Shown: positions 8,106 to 17,290, counted from the first letter of the stretch. The stretch is 64,000 bases of DNA from Shewanella amazonensis SB2B (GCF_000015245.1 NC_008700.1:812001-876000); one strand, 5' to 3'. Translations and numbers: made by a program. The notes: generated from the letters alone by a model not told the origin.

Positions 8106-8605
8106 ACATCGGTAATGCGTCGCCCTTTGGGGAGTTGACGTTTGTTTTTTTCACCGAAATGTCCATACAGCTCTTCGGTCAGCCCATACCTGGCCCGACG
8201 ATCTGAGTGTGGTACCCGGCGGTCTTCAAAGTGCTGATAATGGCAATGGCAAGTTTCTGCGTTACAACCTTTCAGCGGGATAGCAGGTGCTTCACCGGAT
8301 AGAAATCTGTGCCCATCAATGGCCTGTCTGGCGTTACAGTCATTCAGGCCTGCAACCACACTGACACAATGAAATGGATGCAGCCCCTGTGGTCGCGCGC
8401 CATTGATTCTGGCCTGATGCTCAACCTCTTCGAGTGATTCATAGACACCATAATCCTTGGGTATCTCCAACTCGTGGGGCACAACAGCGCGCTTTTTGTG
8501 TCTGCATTCCCTGTTTCGTTGATGCCAGTGATCCGATTGATACTTACTGTAAACAAACCAGCCTACTGACAAAGCCAGAGCCAGCAACAGCAAAAACACG
8601 TCCAT
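8102..8605 (-). CDS. Membrane-anchored hypothetical protein, His/Cys-rich
   Basis: 167 aa. Residues 1-20 form one transmembrane helix (VFLLLLALALSVGWFVY), followed by a basic cytoplasmic-type segment with many His, Arg and Cys. A cluster around residues 112-121 (GCNAETCHCHYQHFEDRR) looks able to bind metal. The C-terminal third is strongly basic (YGHFGEKNKRQLPKGRR). I do not recognise the family. It converges on the GST gene with a 4-bp overlap and diverges from the iron operon, so its 5' region is shared with the Fur-regulated promoter area. Confidence 0.65.
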   Translation of the reverse strand: MDVFLLLLALALSVGWFVYSKYQSDHWHQRNRECRHKKRAVVPHELEIPKDYGVYESLEEVEHQARINGARPQGLHPFHCVSVVAGLNDCNARQAIDGHRFLSGEAPAIPLKGCNAETCHCHYQHFEDRRVPHSDRRARYGLTEELYGHFGEKNKRQLPKGRRITDV

Positions 8606-8768
8606 GATGCTCGCCCTCTGTCGGTAAACAATTAAGTTTCAGTTTAGTTTAGTTTGAGATAATTCGCGGTTTGCTTGCAGTGCAATATTGTAAGGCATTG
8701 AGTAATATTGATAAATTTCATTGATACAGCTAACAATTTGACGAGTTTAAGTTGTCAGAGGAGACCCC

Positions 8769-8797
8769 TTGGATTACCCTATCTGTAGTGATAATAA
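8769..8797 (+). promoter_or_regulatory. Sigma-70-like promoter of the iron operon
   Basis: TTGGAT at 8769-8774 and TAATAA at 8792-8797 are separated by exactly 17 bp, about 45-75 bp before the fbpA start. The -10 lies inside the Fur box, so repressor binding would block RNA polymerase. Confidence 0.55.
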
Positions 8798-8803
8798 TTA
8801 TCA
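8789..8803 (+). promoter_or_regulatory. Fur box (perfect 7-1-7 inverted repeat)
   Basis: TGATAAT and ATTATCA flank a single A as a perfect 7-1-7 palindrome, the core arrangement known for Fur sites. It lies 40 bp upstream of the ferric-iron binding protein gene and overlaps its predicted -10. It implies Fe(II)-Fur repression of the fbpABC transport operon. Confidence 0.85.
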
Positions 8804-8842
8804 TTAGTTTGTTTTGGTTTAACCAAATTCTGGGAGTTCGAG

Positions 8843-9850
8843 ATGAAATTGTCCAAAGGGGTATTGTTAGCAGGCTTGGCCTGCTTGACCGGCTCTGCCA
8901 TGGCGGCTGATACGTTGACTGTCTATTCCTATCGGCAGGCGTTTTTGATCGAGCCCATACTGGCAGAATTCACAAAAGAAACTGGCATTCAAACCCAGCT
9001 GGTATTTGCCAAAGATGGCATAGCAGAGCGTTTGCAACGTGAAGGTCGCCTGTCTCCGGCGGATTTGGTATTGACCTCCGAGTTCTCAAAGCTGATGGAA
9101 CTGGTTGATAAGGATCTGGTGGACAAGGTGCAAAGCCCCGTACTCGAGAGCAACATTCCAGCACAGTTGCGCTCTGTCGATGGCGATTGGTATGCCCTGA
9201 CGGTGCGTACCCGCAGCCTGTACTCTTCAAAAGAACGGCTGGGTAAGCTGGATATCGACTATGAAGATCTGGCCGATCCCAAATACAAAGGTAAAATCTG
9301 CACCCGCAGCGGTAAGCACCCCTACAACATCTCACTGGTCGCTTCCATGATTGCCAATAAGGGCGAGGCCGAAACCAAAGTGTGGCTCGAAGGCCTGAAA
9401 GCCAATCTGGCGCGTAAACCTCAGGGGAATGACAGGGCCCAGGTCAAGGCCGTAAAGGAAGGCCTGTGTGATATCGCCATTGGCAACAGCTATTACTTTG
9501 GTGCCATGATGCAGGACCCTGAGCAAAAGAGCTGGGCCGAAGCCGTATACATCAACTTCCCAAACCAGGCTAACCGCGGCACCCACATCAATGTGTCCGG
9601 CATGGCCATGCCAAAATATGCTCCCAACAAGGAGCAGGCCGTTAAGCTGATGGAGTTTTTGGCATCGGACAAGGCACAACATGCCTATGCTGAAGTCAAT
9701 ATGGAATACCCTGTAAAAGTCGATGTAAAGCCCTCAGAGATGGTGGCCTCCTGGGGCGAATTCAAAGCCGACACGCTGGCCATTGAAAAGCTTGCCGAGT
9801 ATCACGGTGCTGCCGTGAAATTGCTCGATGAAGTGAAATTCGATCTCTGA
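8843..9850 (+). CDS. fbpA: Ferric iron ABC transporter, periplasmic binding protein
   Basis: 335 aa with a signal peptide cleaved after AMA (about residue 22). The mature part begins with LTVYSYRQ and has the fold and motifs of FbpA/FutA-type binding proteins: DLVLTSEFSKL, KGKICTRSGKHPYNISLVASMIA, and NSYYFG, whose adjacent tyrosines are typical ferric-iron ligands. It captures Fe3+ in the periplasm and delivers it to the permease encoded next. Start supported by GGGAG upstream. Fur box and promoter lie directly upstream. The next gene starts about 60 bp later in the same operon. Confidence 0.9.
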   Translation: MKLSKGVLLAGLACLTGSAMAADTLTVYSYRQAFLIEPILAEFTKETGIQTQLVFAKDGIAERLQREGRLSPADLVLTSEFSKLMELVDKDLVDKVQSPVLESNIPAQLRSVDGDWYALTVRTRSLYSSKERLGKLDIDYEDLADPKYKGKICTRSGKHPYNISLVASMIANKGEAETKVWLEGLKANLARKPQGNDRAQVKAVKEGLCDIAIGNSYYFGAMMQDPEQKSWAEAVYINFPNQANRGTHINVSGMAMPKYAPNKEQAVKLMEFLASDKAQHAYAEVNMEYPVKVDVKPSEMVASWGEFKADTLAIEKLAEYHGAAVKLLDEVKFDL

Positions 9851-9909
9851 CGATAGCATTCGCCTAATTCGTGCGGCGCCAACGGAGGGCGCCGCCTCTG
9901 GAATACACT

Positions 9910-11538
9910 ATGGTAGTTGGATTGCCCAAGCGCTGGTCGTTTTTGGGTTTTTTTATTGCTTTTCTGTTTTTAACGCCGCTGCTGGCGCTGTTGGCTACCG
10001 CCGCCTTTCCCGATGGCGAGGTGTTTGCACACCTGGCCGACACAGTGCTGCCCACCTATATCCTCAATACCCTGCTGCTGATGCTGGGTGTTGGCTTGCT
10101 CTCGGCACTGCTGGCGATTCCCGCAGCCTGGCTGGTGGCGCGCTGCGAAGTGCCGGGCAGACGCTTTTTTCAATGGGCTTTGCTGCTGCCACTTGCGATG
10201 CCAGCCTATGTGGTGGCCTACGTATACACCGACCTGCTTGACTATCCTGGGCCAATCCAGCGTGCCGTGAGGGCGCTGCTTGGCATTGATGCCGGCGCCG
10301 ACTATTGGTTTCCTGATATCCGCAGCCTTGGCGGGGCCACGCTTATCCTGGCGTTTGTGCTTTTTCCGTACATCTTTTTGCTGGCCCGCACCGCCTTTAT
10401 GGAGCAATCACTGAGTTTGCTGCAAGCATCCCGTTTGATGGGCGCCAGCGAGCGGGAAAGCTTCTGGCGTTTGGCACTGCCCATGGCAAGGCCCGCCATT
10501 GCAGCCGGTGTGGCGCTGGTTGCCATGGAAACTGCCGCCGACTTCGCCACTGTCAGTTATTTTGCTGTGCCTACCCTGACCACGGCGGTGTACGACACCT
10601 GGCTTGGCTATGGCAGTCTGGCCTCGGCTTCCAAGCTGTCGATGATCATTTTGGTGGCGGTATTTTTACTCATCTGGCTGGAGCGATTTGCCCGGCGCAG
10701 GCAGCAGCTGTTTCAGCGCCAGGCGCTTACCGGACAAATCCCCCGCCTGCGTCTGGGACGCTGGCGTTGGCTGGGCTTGGGCTATTGCAGCTTGTTGCTG
10801 TTTCTCTCTTTCCTGTTACCCTTAGCCATCCTGCTGGGCTATGCCGTGCGCTACTTTGATCTGAGCTGGCAGGGCGATTTCTGGCGTTACAGTTGGAGCA
10901 GTTTTTCACTCTCCGCCATCGCAGCCGTGCTTTGTGTTGTATTTGCGCTGGTGCTGCTGTTTATTGCCCGTATCAGCCCGCGAGCGCAGGATGCGATGCC
11001 CGCAAGGCTTGCATCAACGGGTTATGCCTTACCGGGTACAGTGCTTGCCATCGGCGTACTGGGACCCCTGACCTGGCTCGATTTTGGTCTTAACGATTTC
11101 TGTGCCTGGCTGGGCATTGATGGCCCCGGGCTGCTGTTTACCGGCAGCACCATCGCCCTGATATTTGCGTTTTGTGTGCGCTTTATTGCCATTGCCATCG
11201 GAGGCATTGAAAACAGCTGGCGGCGGCTGTCGCCTTCCCTCGATATGGCGGCGCTCTCCATGGGGAGGGGGCCGGTTGGCCTGTTCTTCAAGGTGCATTT
11301 ACCGCTGCTTCGCACCGGCATTTTGGCCTCGTTGCTGCTGGTGTTTATTGAGGCCATGAAGGAGTTACCGGCAGCGCTGCTGTTAAGACCCATTGGATTT
11401 GAAAACCTTGCAACCAAGGTGTTTGAGTATGTGTCCGATGAGCGGCTGGAGCAGGGGGCTCTTGGCGCCATAGTGATTGTATTGGTGGGACTGATTCCTT
11501 TGGTGTTTTTAAACCGTTCCATCGAGAAGGAGAGCTGA
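9910..11538 (+). CDS. fbpB: Ferric iron ABC transporter, fused permease
   Basis: 542 aa from ATG 9910. A GTG 13 codons earlier is in frame, but it would add a basic GC-rich leader with no ribosome-binding site. Two homologous permease halves, about 12 helices in all. The EAA-type cytoplasmic loops are near residue 177 (GASERESFWRLALPMARPAI) and near 445 (SMGRGPVGLFFKVHLPLLR), which contact the ATPase. This duplicated single-chain form is typical of FbpB/SfuB/AfuB iron importers. It lies between the binding protein and the ATPase genes, ending 1 bp before the ATPase start. Confidence 0.9.
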   Translation: MVVGLPKRWSFLGFFIAFLFLTPLLALLATAAFPDGEVFAHLADTVLPTYILNTLLLMLGVGLLSALLAIPAAWLVARCEVPGRRFFQWALLLPLAMPAYVVAYVYTDLLDYPGPIQRAVRALLGIDAGADYWFPDIRSLGGATLILAFVLFPYIFLLARTAFMEQSLSLLQASRLMGASERESFWRLALPMARPAIAAGVALVAMETAADFATVSYFAVPTLTTAVYDTWLGYGSLASASKLSMIILVAVFLLIWLERFARRRQQLFQRQALTGQIPRLRLGRWRWLGLGYCSLLLFLSFLLPLAILLGYAVRYFDLSWQGDFWRYSWSSFSLSAIAAVLCVVFALVLLFIARISPRAQDAMPARLASTGYALPGTVLAIGVLGPLTWLDFGLNDFCAWLGIDGPGLLFTGSTIALIFAFCVRFIAIAIGGIENSWRRLSPSLDMAALSMGRGPVGLFFKVHLPLLRTGILASLLLVFIEAMKELPAALLLRPIGFENLATKVFEYVSDERLEQGALGAIVIVLVGLIPLVFLNRSIEKES

Positions 11539-11539
11539 G

Positions 11540-12565
11540 ATGTCGACGTTAAGCATTCAGGGACTTCACAGTGATTATCGAGGCGAGCAGGTGTTGCGCG
11601 GACTCAACCTCACCCTGACCCAGGGCGAAATCACCGCACTGCTTGGCCCCAGTGGCTGCGGAAAGACCACCCTGCTCAGGACCATCGCAGGGCTACAGGA
11701 CATCTCGGCCGGCAGCATTGCCATCAATGGCAAAACGGTCAGTGCAGATGGCTGCTTCGTTGCACCGGAAAAGCGCAGCATAGGGATGATATTTCAGGAC
11801 TATGCGCTCTTTCCTCATCTCACCGTTGCCGACAATATCCTCTTTGGGGTCCGTCAGCTTGATAAACAAAGCCGCAGCGTCAGGCTTGAGGAAATGTTGA
11901 GTCTGGTCAAGCTGGAGGGGCTCGGTAAGCGTTATCCACATGAGTTGTCGGGTGGTCAACAGCAACGGGTGTCCATTGCCAGAGCTTTGGCCTATGAGCC
12001 GGATCTTCTTTTGCTGGATGAGCCTTTTTCCAATATTGATGCTCAGGTACGCCGGGCCCTGATGCTGGAAATCCGGGCCATACTCAAGGCGCGCAATGTC
12101 AGTGCGGTGTTTGTGACCCACAGTAAAGATGAGGCCTTCGCCTTTGCCGATACCCTGGCACTGTTTGAAGCGGGCCGGATAGTGCAGCATGGCATTCCGG
12201 AAACCCTGTATCAAAGCCCCAACACACCCTATGTGGCCGATTTTCTCGGTGCCAGCAATTATCTGGATGTGAGGCTCGAAGCTGGGCAACTCATCAGTAC
12301 GCTGGGGGCTTTCCCATTACCGCAAGACTTTAAGGCAGCATCTGAAACCGGCCGCTGGCTGCTGCGCCCCGAGCAGTTATTGATTGAAGCCAGAGCCGAT
12401 GGGGCAGGGGAGATACTTGAGCGTCGCTTTCTTGGTAACGGTTGCCATTATCTGGTGCGCCTTGGCGAGCAAGTGCTGGATATCCACAGCCACCTTGGCC
12501 ATCTTGCCTGTGGTAGTCGTGTCAGCTTGTCTGCTGCGGCTGATACACCGGTAATCTTTGCTTAA
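11540..12565 (+). CDS. fbpC: Ferric iron ABC transporter, ATP-binding protein
   Basis: 341 aa cytoplasmic ATPase. Walker A GPSGCGKTT near residue 36, Q-loop in MIFQDYALFPHLT, signature LSGGQQQR near 136, Walker B LLLLDEPFS near 156, and switch histidine VFVTHSKDEAF. The C-terminal third (from about 240) is a TOBE-like regulatory domain, as in FbpC/PotA-type subunits. It couples ATP hydrolysis to Fe3+ uptake through the upstream permease. The single base between the permease stop and this ATG indicates translational coupling. Confidence 0.9.
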   Translation: MSTLSIQGLHSDYRGEQVLRGLNLTLTQGEITALLGPSGCGKTTLLRTIAGLQDISAGSIAINGKTVSADGCFVAPEKRSIGMIFQDYALFPHLTVADNILFGVRQLDKQSRSVRLEEMLSLVKLEGLGKRYPHELSGGQQQRVSIARALAYEPDLLLLDEPFSNIDAQVRRALMLEIRAILKARNVSAVFVTHSKDEAFAFADTLALFEAGRIVQHGIPETLYQSPNTPYVADFLGASNYLDVRLEAGQLISTLGAFPLPQDFKAASETGRWLLRPEQLLIEARADGAGEILERRFLGNGCHYLVRLGEQVLDIHSHLGHLACGSRVSLSAAADTPVIFA

Positions 12566-12618
12566 ACAGGTGATTATTGAGGTAAACCTGTGTAGTTTGT
12601 GTTCTGGGAGGACTCAGC

Positions 12619-14325
12619 ATGAACCGGTTTACAATCACTATTTTAGCCCTGGCCGCTATCGGACTGGGCTGCAGCGAAGGAGTGTTGGCCATGGACAGGA
12701 TCACAGGTAAGGCGTTTGCCAGTCGTTCGGAGGTATATGCCACCCAGGGCATGGCGGCGACCAGCCAGCCTTTGGCCACTCAAGTTGCTCTGGATATATT
12801 GAAAGCCGGCGGCAGTGCGGTGGATGCCGCCATTGCCGCCAATGCCATGTTGGGGCTGGTAGAACCCACAGGCTCGGGTGTCGGTGGCGACCTGTTTGCC
12901 ATCGTCTGGAGCGCTAAAGACAAACGCTTATACGGCTTAAATGCCTCGGGCCGCAGCCCAAAAACGCTCACGCTGGATATGCTTAAGGCGCAGGGACTTG
13001 AATTTTTACCGCCCTTTGGTCCATTGCCTGTGTCTGTGCCCGGCGCAGTGGATGGCTGGTTTGAGCTGCATGACCGCTTTGGCAAATTGCCAATGTCGCA
13101 AATTTTGTCGCCATCCATTGATTACGCGCGCAAGGGCTTCCCGGTTTCTGAACTCATCGCCTTTTATCTTGAAGGCAGCGCCCGACGTCTCGCCAAATAT
13201 CCGGGGTTCAGTGAAACCTATATGCCCAATGGCAAAATGCCCGCCAGGGGCGACATCATGAAAAATCCCGCCCTGGCCAACACCTACGAAAAAATAGCCA
13301 AGGGTGGCCGGGATGCGTTTTATAAGGGCGACATAGCCCGCAGCATAGACAAGTACATGAAAGCCAATGGCGGTTACCTCGGCTACGAGGACCTGGCCTC
13401 ACATACCAGTGAGTGGGTTGAACCCGTATCGGTAAATTACCGCGGTTTTGATGTGTGGGAGCTGCCGCCAAACGGTCAGGGCATAGCAGCGCTGCAAATT
13501 TTAAAAACGCTGGAGCCGTTTGATTTAAGAGCCATGGGTCATGACAGCGTTGAGTATGTGCACCATTTTGTGGAGGCTAAAAAGCTTGCCTTCGCTGACA
13601 GAGCGCGTTTTTACGCCGACATGGCCTTTGCTGATGTGCCCGTGAGTGAGCTTATTTCAGAGCGCTACAACCAAGAGCGTGCCAAGCAGATAGGCCCCAG
13701 AGCGGCCAAGTCGGTAGAGCCGGGCAATCCCAATCTGCAGCAGGGCGATACCGTGTATCTCACCACCGCAGACAGTGACGGTAACATGGTGTCACTTATT
13801 CAAAGTAATTTCCGCGGCATGGGCTCGGGCATGACACCTCCGGATCTCGGCTTTGTACTGCAGGACAGAGGGCAGTTGTTTGATTTAACGCCGGGGCGCC
13901 CTAATTCTTACGCACCCGGCAAGCGTCCCTTCCATACCATCATTCCGGCGTTTGTGACCAAAGACGGTAAACCCTGGCTCAGTTTTGGGGTGATGGGCGG
14001 TGCCACACAGCCGCAAATGCATGCGCAAATTATCATTAATCTCATCGATTTTGACATGAACCTGCAGGAAGCCGGCGATGCGCCACGTATTCTGCATTCA
14101 GGCTCCAGTGAACCCACCGGCGAAGTGATGACCGATGGTGGTTATGTGAGCCTGGAGTCGGGCTTTTCCATGGAGACGCGTCGAGAACTGGTGAAAAAAG
14201 GCCATGTGCTCCGGGATGCCCTGGGGGAGTTTGGTGGTTATCAGGCTATCGGCATCAATGTGGAAACCGGTGTCTATCGCGGTGCTTCCGAGAGCCGCAA
14301 AGATGGTCAGGCCGCCGGCTATTAG
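12619..14325 (+). CDS. ggt: Gamma-glutamyltransferase (Ntn hydrolase)
   Basis: 568 aa precursor exported to the periplasm (signal about residues 1-24, ending VLA). Family blocks: MAATSQPLATQVALDILKAGGSAVDAAIAAN, GSGVGGDLFAIVW, SVPGAVDGWFELH, and PPNGQGIAALQIL. The enzyme cleaves itself before the catalytic threonine; QQGDTVYLTTAD places this at Thr378, giving a large and a small subunit. Downstream VGGAT-equivalent GVMGGATQPQ is the oxyanion loop. It hydrolyses or transfers the gamma-glutamyl group of glutathione and related peptides. GGGAGG precedes the ATG. It lies 53 bp after the iron operon and could be read through from it, though no direct link to iron is known. Confidence 0.9.
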   Translation: MNRFTITILALAAIGLGCSEGVLAMDRITGKAFASRSEVYATQGMAATSQPLATQVALDILKAGGSAVDAAIAANAMLGLVEPTGSGVGGDLFAIVWSAKDKRLYGLNASGRSPKTLTLDMLKAQGLEFLPPFGPLPVSVPGAVDGWFELHDRFGKLPMSQILSPSIDYARKGFPVSELIAFYLEGSARRLAKYPGFSETYMPNGKMPARGDIMKNPALANTYEKIAKGGRDAFYKGDIARSIDKYMKANGGYLGYEDLASHTSEWVEPVSVNYRGFDVWELPPNGQGIAALQILKTLEPFDLRAMGHDSVEYVHHFVEAKKLAFADRARFYADMAFADVPVSELISERYNQERAKQIGPRAAKSVEPGNPNLQQGDTVYLTTADSDGNMVSLIQSNFRGMGSGMTPPDLGFVLQDRGQLFDLTPGRPNSYAPGKRPFHTIIPAFVTKDGKPWLSFGVMGGATQPQMHAQIIINLIDFDMNLQEAGDAPRILHSGSSEPTGEVMTDGGYVSLESGFSMETRRELVKKGHVLRDALGEFGGYQAIGINVETGVYRGASESRKDGQAAGY

Positions 14326-14432
14326 GGTGAATAACAAGCAATCTTGTGTAATGTGCGTCGGTCGGTGATATTTTTTCCTAAAGTACGGGATAATGTGACC
14401 GACAAAGACATACTCAGTAAGGCCTTAATTAT

Positions 14433-15368
14433 ATGGATAATCAGGTTATGCCACGTGAACAGTTGGGCGTATGCGCCGAAGGCAATCTTCACGCAGTTTA
14501 TCTGATGTTCAACGCCAATGAAGGGGTTGAGCAGTCGCTGCGTGCGAGCCTTGCCAGTGTTGCCCAATACCTTTACGACCTCACAGACCAATATGCCGAC
14601 AGTGCCTTTAATGGGTTCGTGGCTGTGGGGGCTAACTATTGGGACAGTCTCTTTGGTCAGGGGCGCCCGTCTCAACTCAAGCCCTTCCCGGCCATGCACG
14701 AAGGCAACCGGGAGGCTCCGGCGCTGGAGTACGACTTATTCGTACACTTGCGGTGTGATCGTCTGGACATACTGCATCTGGTGGCCAATGAAGTGAATCA
14801 GATGCTCGATGAGCTGGTGGAGCTGGTGGACGAAGAGCGCGGTTTCCGCTTTATGGATAACCGGGACCTGACCGGATTTGTGGATGGTACCGAAAATCCC
14901 CGTGGTCGCCACCGTCAGGATGTCGCCTTGGTGGGGGATGAAGATCCGGCGTTCCGTGGAGGGGCTTATGTGCATGTACAAAAGTTTGCCCATAACCTGT
15001 CGAAGTGGCACCGTTTGCCGGTGAAAAAGCAGGAAGACATCATTGGCCGTACCAAGGTAGACAATATCGAATATGAGTCTGCCGATAAGCCTTTGACCAG
15101 CCACATCAAAAGAGTGAATCTGAAAGATGAGCAAGGTAACTCGATGGAGATTTTGCGTCAGAGCATGCCCTATGGCTCGGTGAAAGAGCAGGGTTTGATG
15201 TTCATCTCTGTCTGCCGTACCCCCTCTCATTTTGAAAAGATGCTGCATTCCATGGTGCACGGCGATGGCGAAGGAAATCACGATCACCTGATGCATTTCA
15301 CCCGCGCCCTGACTGGCTCATCGTTTTTTGCGCCGTCGCTGGATTATTTACTCCAGGGGCAGGATTAA
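14433..15368 (+). CDS. DyP-type heme peroxidase
   Basis: 311 aa, no signal peptide, so cytoplasmic or encapsulated. The family signature GFVDGTENP is at residues 148-156; Asp151 is the distal acid. Further blocks are GGAYVHVQKFAHNL, GRTKVDN, SHIKRVNL (with the proximal heme histidine near here) and GLMFISVCRTPSHFEKML. DyP enzymes reduce peroxide while oxidising dyes or other aromatic compounds. The C-terminus lacks an obvious encapsulin-targeting extension. It stands alone between ggt and a terminator shared with argR. Confidence 0.9.
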   Translation: MDNQVMPREQLGVCAEGNLHAVYLMFNANEGVEQSLRASLASVAQYLYDLTDQYADSAFNGFVAVGANYWDSLFGQGRPSQLKPFPAMHEGNREAPALEYDLFVHLRCDRLDILHLVANEVNQMLDELVELVDEERGFRFMDNRDLTGFVDGTENPRGRHRQDVALVGDEDPAFRGGAYVHVQKFAHNLSKWHRLPVKKQEDIIGRTKVDNIEYESADKPLTSHIKRVNLKDEQGNSMEILRQSMPYGSVKEQGLMFISVCRTPSHFEKMLHSMVHGDGEGNHDHLMHFTRALTGSSFFAPSLDYLLQGQD

Positions 15369-15369
15369 A

Positions 15370-15393
15370 AAAAGCGCCCCGAGGGGCGCTTTT
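15370..15393. terminator. Bidirectional terminator between dyp gene and argR
   Basis: AAAAGCGCCCC pairs perfectly with GGGGCGCTTTT over a 2-bp centre, directly after the peroxidase stop. A-tract and T-tract on both sides allow termination on both strands. Confidence 0.85.
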
Positions 15394-15430
15394 CAGTAGG
15401 CATTATGGACTTGCCCCAATGTGTGCTGGG

Positions 15431-15895
15431 TTACTCGCTGTAATTAAACAGGGACTTAACCGTTTCCAGCGTATCTTCGATGGTCTTGATACTGGATGGA
15501 CAGATAAAAATGGTATCGTCACCGGCGATGGTACCCAGGATGCCTTCGGGTTTGCCGATGGAGTCCAGTAAACGGGCTATTAACTGGGCAGCCCCCGGGC
15601 TGGTACGCACCACTATCATGGCCTGGTTATGATCCACATCCAGCACCAGATTCTTCAGTGGACTGCCGGCAGTGGGCACGCCGAGTTCGGCCGGCAGGCA
15701 GTACACCATCTCTTGCTTGGCGTTTCGGGTACGTACGGCACCGAACTTACTCAGCATGCGGGAGACTTTGGATTGGTTGATATTGCTGAAGCCTTCGGCC
15801 TGCAGCGCATTAACTATCTCGCTCTGGGAACCGAAGCGCTCTTCCTTTAACAGCGCTTTGAAGGTTTTGACGAGGTCATCCTGATTTTTTTGCAT
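15431..15895 (-). CDS. argR: Arginine repressor ArgR
   Basis: 154 aa, normal length. N-terminal winged helix (residues 1-75: DDLVKTFKALLKEERFGSQSEIVNALQAEGF, then INQSKVSRMLSKFGA as recognition helix) and C-terminal oligomerisation and arginine-binding domain with the motifs SPGAAQLIARLLD and GTIAGDDTIFI, where the Asp pair binds L-arginine. It forms a hexamer that controls arginine metabolism genes. An ARG-box-like site lies about 80 bp upstream, suggesting autoregulation. Divergent from mdh, as in other gammaproteobacteria. Confidence 0.95.
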   Translation of the reverse strand: MQKNQDDLVKTFKALLKEERFGSQSEIVNALQAEGFSNINQSKVSRMLSKFGAVRTRNAKQEMVYCLPAELGVPTAGSPLKNLVLDVDHNQAMIVVRTSPGAAQLIARLLDSIGKPEGILGTIAGDDTIFICPSSIKTIEDTLETVKSLFNYSE

Positions 15896-15975
15896 AGTGG
15901 GCTGCTTTGTTGTTATTCAAAAATCCAGCGTATTTTGCATATTTAAAAGCCAAAAGTCAACAAATCCCCGCTCTT

Positions 15976-15993
15976 TGTGAATAAAAATGCAGA
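15976..15993. promoter_or_regulatory. ARG box-like ArgR site
   Basis: This 18-bp sequence fits the ArgR consensus TNTGAATWWWWATTCANW with one mismatch (TGTGAAT, AAAA, ATGCAGA). It sits 81 bp upstream of argR and about 190 bp upstream of mdh. ArgR autoregulation is the simplest reading. I did not find a convincing second box at the usual 3-bp spacing. Confidence 0.6.
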
Positions 15994-16096
15994 TAATGGC
16001 GGCCGTCCGGACGGCTGGTCAAACACCTGTTTCAAATTGCTGACAATCACACCGAAAAATGCCGCTAAACCTTGGCCACAGGCGACTAAGGGATAA

Positions 16097-16123
16097 TTGA
16101 AATTTGTGTGACGATGCTTTAAT
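16097..16123 (+). promoter_or_regulatory. Possible mdh promoter
   Basis: TTGAAA at 16097-16102 and TTTAAT at 16118-16123 are 15 bp apart, about 60 bp upstream of the mdh start. The spacing is shorter than ideal, so this is a weak prediction. Confidence 0.3.
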
Positions 16124-16181
16124 GTGGCGCCATCATTTGAGGATCTACCTCACAAATTCCGAGATATAACGGAGAATACCT

Positions 16182-17117
16182 ATGAAAGTTGCTGTTCTTG
16201 GTGCCGCCGGTGGTATCGGCCAAGCCCTCGCCCTACTCCTGAAAACCCAACTGCCTGCTGGTTCCAAGCTGTCTCTGTATGACATTGCCCCTGTCACGCC
16301 AGGTGTTGCCGTGGATCTGAGCCACATCCCAACTGCCGTTGAGGTGAAAGGTTTTTGCGGTGAAGACCCAACGCCTGCGCTGGAAGGTGCCGATGTGGTG
16401 CTGATTTCTGCCGGTGTGGCCCGTAAGCCAGGTATGGATCGTTCTGATCTGTTCAACATCAACGCAGGTATCGTCCGTAACCTGATTGAAAAAGTGGCAG
16501 CGACCTGTCCAAAAGCGTTGGTTGGTATCATCACCAACCCCGTAAACACCACCGTGGCCATTGCCGCTGAAGTGCTGAAGAAAGCTGGTGTTTATGACAA
16601 AAACCGTCTGTTCGGTGTAACCACTCTGGACGTTATCCGCGCCGAGACCTTCGTTGCCGAAGCTAAGGGCGTTGATGTAGCCAGCGTGAAAGTAAACGTG
16701 ATTGGCGGCCACAGCGGCGTGACCATTCTGCCTCTGCTGTCTCAAATTGAAGGCGTAAACTTCAGCGATGAAGAAGTGGCTGCTCTGACCAAGCGCATCC
16801 AGAACGCCGGTACTGAAGTCGTTGAAGCCAAGGCCGGTGGCGGCAGTGCGACCCTGTCTATGGGTCAGGCGGCTTTCCGTTTCGGTATGTCTCTTATCCG
16901 TGGTCTGCAGGGCGAAGCCAATGTGGTTGAGTGCGCCTATGTTGACGGCGGCAGCGAGCACGCTGTGTTCTTCGCTCAGCCAGTGCTGCTGGGCAAAAAC
17001 GGCGTAGAAAAAGTACTGCCTTATGGCGAGGTGAGCGCGTTCGAAGCCAACGCCCGCGACGCCATGCTGGACACCCTCAAGGGTGACATCCAGCTGGGTG
17101 TAGACTTCGTTAAGTAA
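16182..17117 (+). CDS. mdh: Malate dehydrogenase (NAD)
   Basis: 311 aa, the standard length of the gammaproteobacterial enzyme. It interconverts malate and oxaloacetate with NAD+ in the TCA cycle. The Rossmann motif VAVLGAAGGIGQALA is at the N-terminus. Substrate arginines are in SAGVARKPGMDRSDL and IEKVAATCP/ITNPVNTTV, and the catalytic histidine is His177 in IGGHSGVTILP. Codon use is strongly biased (frequent CTG, GTA, GAA, AAC), as expected for a highly expressed gene. A good GGAG ribosome-binding site precedes the ATG, and a terminator follows. Confidence 0.97.
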   Translation: MKVAVLGAAGGIGQALALLLKTQLPAGSKLSLYDIAPVTPGVAVDLSHIPTAVEVKGFCGEDPTPALEGADVVLISAGVARKPGMDRSDLFNINAGIVRNLIEKVAATCPKALVGIITNPVNTTVAIAAEVLKKAGVYDKNRLFGVTTLDVIRAETFVAEAKGVDVASVKVNVIGGHSGVTILPLLSQIEGVNFSDEEVAALTKRIQNAGTEVVEAKAGGGSATLSMGQAAFRFGMSLIRGLQGEANVVECAYVDGGSEHAVFFAQPVLLGKNGVEKVLPYGEVSAFEANARDAMLDTLKGDIQLGVDFVK

Positions 17118-17134
17118 GTCGTGTCGATGTGAAG

Positions 17135-17162
17135 AAACGGAGCCTGGTGCTCCGTTTTTTTA
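17135..17162 (+). terminator. Rho-independent terminator after mdh
   Basis: AAACGGAGC and GCTCCGTTT form a perfect 9-bp stem with a 5-nt loop, followed by a run of T, 18 bp after the mdh stop. Confidence 0.9.
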
Positions 17163-17290
17163 TGCCTGAAATCAGCGATTGTGTTGCGACACCGATTTGC
17201 TCATATCCCTTGCATTTATGTGGAAACTTATTGGTTTTGTTGTCAAACTGTTAACCACTTAATGCTGTTGCACCTTTACAGGAGTTTCCC

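Noticed and set aside
16233..16961. 242-aa minus-strand frame inside mdh
   Set aside because: mdh is unmistakable; the antisense frame has no features.
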